Made by a program: the position numbers and the translations under genes. Under the pieces are notes generated by a model, which was not told the DNA's origin, ran no database searches, and saw nothing but the letters and a program-made list of their open reading frames with translations. From Phoronis australis (lineage: Eukaryota > Phoronida > Phoronidae): a stretch of 56,686 nt of DNA. This document shows positions 56,401 through 56,686 of the stretch, piece after piece; within the stretch, counting starts at the first letter, position 1; each line of letters begins with the position of its first letter. The stretch lies in NCBI GenBank assembly GCA_002633005.1, contig NMRA01000324.1, forward strand, positions 11,661 to 68,346. Reading direction: 5' to 3'.

Positions 56401-56410
56401 ACTTGCAGTC
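41157..56410 (-). CDS. DENND3: DENND3 (DENN domain-containing 3), C-terminal half, 13 exons, N-terminus off the right edge
   Basis: Exons in transcription order: 56410-56274, 54474-54311, 53278-53177, 51192-51018, 50736-50606, 49411-49243, 47423-47227, 46788-46658, 45775-45627, 44497-44361, 43930-43809, 42883-42755 and 41447-41157. Together 2034 nt, 677 codons plus TAG, all phases compatible. In vertebrates DENND3 is the GDP/GTP exchange factor for Rab12 in starvation-induced autophagy and endosomal traffic. The part present has the helical linker, the PH-like (PHenn) domain (exons 4-6: KLDSETFKEFYECWKD, GRLGLTQKR/LFFLQDG, WYLLVKEMWCGKIIAEE) and the C-terminal WD40 propeller (RLWCGMGMA, NNVWAGCMDGMVYVID, SLNGEIIEW, VWAGCKSQPRIVVWD, IWVGSKAT, LLAHSDTVRCMCLAEDKYV, SGSNDGRVALW). 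Human DENND3 shows the same order of segments. The catalytic DENN domain is not in the window. The gene converges on GCLC. Confidence 0.92.
41471..41590. repeat. 41-bp tandem repeat, 3 copies, near the last DENND3 acceptor
   Basis: Unit TTCAACAGCAGAGATGCAAT followed by AACACATGTAATGAAGCC at 41471, 41512 and 41553, starting 24 bp from the terminal exon; it may crowd the branch-point zone. Confidence 0.88.
41591..42754. other. DENND3 last intron, nothing recognised
   Basis: No exon or repeat array seen in the remaining 1.1 kb. Confidence 0.5.
42755..42883 (-). CDS. DENND3: DENND3 exon l, WD40
   Basis: 43 codons, phase 0, acceptor TTGGCAG, donor GTAGTG. Encodes VWAGCKSQPRIVVWD; human has LWAACAGRSEVYIWS. 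Confidence 0.92.
43013..43247. repeat. 39-bp minisatellite, about 6 copies
   Basis: Unit TGTGGCAGTGTAGCGGTTGA then CTGAACTCACAACGTCATG; 39 is a multiple of three, so a repetitive frame (VVSSVNRYTATHD on the minus strand) stays open. It is intronic and not called as a gene. Confidence 0.92.
43668..43835. repeat. Minisatellite of about 42-47 bp spanning the DENND3 exon k donor
   Basis: On the minus strand the exon end GTCACAAGTAAAAGAGAG, the donor GTAGGA and following TTAGTTCACA recur three more times as GTCACAAGTAACAGAGAG/GTGACA plus TTAATTCACA. Confidence 0.85.
43809..43930 (-). CDS. DENND3: DENND3 exon k, WD40
   Basis: Acceptor AATGTGCAG, donor GTAGGA, chosen because it alone gives phase 0 into VWAGC. 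Encodes MKTEIRILRRDGGLITTLKY and RLQLLESFIVTSKRE. Its 3' 23 bases and donor are the first unit of a minisatellite, so this end is less conserved. Confidence 0.85.
44361..44497 (-). CDS. DENND3: DENND3 exon j, WD40
   Basis: Acceptor AACTTCAG, donor GTAAGT. Encodes SVYSTSLNGEIIEWSAETAE and LTSIRCVDDTLYC, equivalent to human YSCSMDGMVLVW and GRLWCC. Confidence 0.91.
44893..45294. mobile_element. 402-bp TIR element with TTAA target duplication
   Basis: Ends GTCCTGTCCACACACAGACT and, inverted, GTGATGTCCACACACCGACT are flanked by TTAA at 44889-44892 and 45295-45298. TTAA duplication is typical of piggyBac-type movement, but the ends are not the usual CCC. Interior contains further AACTTGC/GCAAGTT inverted motifs; frames inside are not genes. 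Confidence 0.75.
45627..45775 (-). CDS. DENND3: DENND3 exon i, WD40
   Basis: Acceptor TTCAG, donor GTAAGG. Encodes NNVWAGCMDGMVYVIDSQTV and LMDHSDQVSDVSLSDDKK, a typical WD40 blade. Confidence 0.92.
46658..46788 (-). CDS. DENND3: DENND3 exon h, first WD40 blade
   Basis: Acceptor GTTTTCAG, donor GTAAGT. Encodes DPRLWCGMGMAGQNYGKIKV and DARACTMDCEFTEPKNMV; matches human PKLWCALSEGKVTVFNAS. Confidence 0.9.
47227..47423 (-). CDS. DENND3: DENND3 exon g, linker to WD40
   Basis: Acceptor TTTTCTAG, donor GTTAGA. Encodes the Ser/Thr/His-rich GFDDYTTHSTNVEKAALNLC and a basic stretch ending AVECLLYVPG, matching human DVLLYTPG. Confidence 0.87.
47860..48545 (-). repeat. Related nested repeat fragment, minus strand
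   Basis: Contains ATTGCCACTAGGTGGCACAG and ACAAGATC..TTGTAAGGGGTTTCAGAGATAC, the reverse of the CCTAGTGGC and GTATCTCCTAAACCCCTTGC blocks of copies A and B. More diverged. Reading frames in it are not genes. Confidence 0.55.
48640..49125 (+). repeat. Dispersed repeat, copy 2
   Basis: Diverged partner of 40500-41055, ending GGGAAATGGAGTTCTAAAAA versus GGAAATGCAGCGCTAAAAGA. Confidence 0.6.
49243..49411 (-). CDS. DENND3: DENND3 exon f, end of PH-like domain
   Basis: Acceptor GTTTTAG, donor GTAGAG. Encodes NCWYLLVKEMWCGKIIAEEV and QQAAQNVLLIDAVIR, close to human LWHLMVKEMWAGKKL and QQALTNVLLMDAVV. Confidence 0.93.
49895..50045. repeat. 39-bp-class tandem repeat, 4 copies
   Basis: Unit GGTCACTAGGCAGATATAAT followed by TAACTGACCACAGA, in the DENND3 intron after exon e. 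Confidence 0.85.
50451..50622. repeat. 34-35-bp minisatellite spanning the DENND3 exon e donor
   Basis: On the minus strand, CACATACCATG/GTAACTATAACTGAC at the exon border recurs as CACACACCATGGTAACTATA, CACCATGGTAACTATAACTG, GCCTTGGTAACCATAACTGA and ACCATGATAACTATAACTGA. Most copies keep an intact GTAACT donor. Confidence 0.9.
50606..50736 (-). CDS. DENND3: DENND3 exon e, PH-like domain
   Basis: Acceptor CATTGCAG, donor GTAACT. Encodes LFFLQDGTQKYSDVALLRDI and VFRTIDVLKITYH. Its last dozen bases and the donor are the first unit of a 34-35-bp minisatellite. Confidence 0.9.
50925..51010. repeat. Diverged short tandem repeat next to the DENND3 exon d donor
   Basis: Three diverged copies of AAGATAACYGGAYAACA starting within about 10 bp of the donor; weak case. 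Confidence 0.5.
51018..51192 (-). CDS. DENND3: DENND3 exon d, start of PH-like domain
   Basis: Acceptor TGTTGTTAG, donor GTGAGC. Encodes LDSETFKEFYECWKDNET and LVGTDLGNGRLGLTQKR; human DENND3 has LDSETFREFYTCWKE and the same TQKR end. Confidence 0.92.
51193..52167. other. DENND3 intron, nothing recognised before the SINE
   Basis: No exon or clear repeat supported. Confidence 0.5.
52181..52423 (+). mobile_element. tRNA-derived SINE, copy 2, with target-site duplication
   Basis: A box TGGCCTGGTTG, B box GGGTTCGAGTCCC and the same body as copy 1. Flanked by a perfect 13-bp direct repeat TTGTGTGTAAGAG at 52168-52180 and 52424-52436, defining the ends at 243 bp. It lies in a DENND3 intron. A minus-strand frame with WDSNPR comes from the B box and is not a gene. 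Confidence 0.92.
53177..53278 (-). CDS. DENND3: DENND3 exon c
   Basis: Acceptor GTCTTGCAG, donor GTGAGT. Encodes HAFVECVRKLDIVADQDTI then RLFHSLTLGEED, an EF-hand-like helical pair before the PH-like domain. Confidence 0.83.
53550..54010 (+). repeat. Dispersed repeat, copy 2 (partner at 14576)
   Basis: Diverged copy of 14576-14990, same orientation, sharing TTTAGCAAAAAA, TTTTTGATAGCCCCTCAT, AAAAGCAATTCC and CTGAGATACAATGTTG. Confidence 0.6.
54311..54474 (-). CDS. DENND3: DENND3 exon b
   Basis: Acceptor ATATTTTAG, donor GTGAGT. Encodes VVRDIIEQLTPKQKEELEHM and FYHSWRKLRLLTDN. Charged and helical, part of the linker; conserved spacing supports it. Confidence 0.83.
54775..54880. repeat. Two-copy tandem repeat of about 45 bp
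   Basis: CAAGAACACAGTGAGCCAGC followed by TCTAACAA occurs at about 54801 and 54840. Confidence 0.8.
55468..55692. repeat. 44-bp minisatellite, 5 copies
   Basis: Unit TAGCCAGCAGCTGTATGGAA followed by GGGTTATTGTAACAGTACAA CTCA, in a DENND3 intron; copies are nearly identical, implying recent expansion. Confidence 0.93.
56274..56410 (-). CDS. DENND3: DENND3 exon a (first in window)
   Basis: Acceptor TTATTTCAG on the minus strand, donor GTAATG, phase 0 in and 2 out. Encodes SLRGSYLLLQGMIEVAQGT, helical linker between DENN and PH-like domains. Moderately conserved. Confidence 0.83.
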
Positions 56411-56578
56411 CTGAAATAAGAAATTTGTAAATCTCTCAACATATTTCACACTACAAACTACATCATTCTGGATACTGGCAGTGATTTCAAAAAAGATTCA
56501 AGTGAAATAATAAGAGGAGATTACTCCTAGACAATTTTGTAATAATAAAAATCATTCATCTAAAGGTAATTTAAGAAA

Positions 56579-56629
56579 GACACACACACACATATATATA
56601 TATATACGCATATATATATATATATACTA
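56579..56629. repeat. AC/TA microsatellite at the right edge
   Basis: (CA)n followed by two (TA)n runs separated by CGCA; lies just upstream (in minus-strand sense) of the DENND3 exon a acceptor. Confidence 0.95.
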
Positions 56630-56686
56630 AGAGAACTATACAGATCCGGGGCATTTTTATATATGAGACCTTTACTGTGGGGTTAC

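Overview
This is a stretch of animal (metazoan) nuclear genome. Genes are split by many GT-AG introns, most of the window is intronic or intergenic AT-rich DNA, and small dispersed repeats, MITE-like elements, a tRNA-derived SINE family and minisatellites are abundant. The three proteins align readily with vertebrate orthologues, which fits an invertebrate, probably deuterostome, genome. The habit of intronic minisatellites whose first unit straddles a 5' splice site makes me favour amphioxus (Branchiostoma). That species call is inference, not proof. Three single N positions (12702, 28090, 46274) indicate a draft scaffold.

Layout. (1) 1737-5939, + strand: the last four coding exons of a SCO1/SCO2 mitochondrial copper chaperone; the presequence and membrane anchor were not found and are probably upstream of the window. 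(2) 5940-12366: intergenic DNA with several MITE-like inverted-repeat elements, a perfect antioxidant-response/MARE-type site at 11864-11873 and a 9-codon upstream ORF ending one base before the next gene. (3) 12367-37258, + strand: a complete 15-exon gene for glutamate-cysteine ligase catalytic subunit (GCLC, 670 aa), the rate-limiting enzyme of glutathione synthesis. All intron phases close exactly. Its introns carry a nested 150/450-bp repeat family (two copies), a SINE, 14-, 15-, 49- and 70-bp minisatellites, and a foldback element that appears to contain a Penelope-type retroelement endonuclease tail. (4) 37259-41156: convergent intergenic interval. (5) 41157-56410, - strand: the 13 C-terminal coding exons (677 codons plus stop) of DENND3, a Rab12 exchange factor, covering the PH-like linker and the WD40 propeller; its N-terminal DENN exons lie beyond the right edge.

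The genes are not an operon and have unrelated jobs: cytochrome oxidase copper delivery, glutathione synthesis, and Rab/autophagy trafficking. The most interesting non-coding signals are the splice-donor-spanning minisatellites in all three genes, the ARE site upstream of GCLC, and the inverted Penelope-like fragment.
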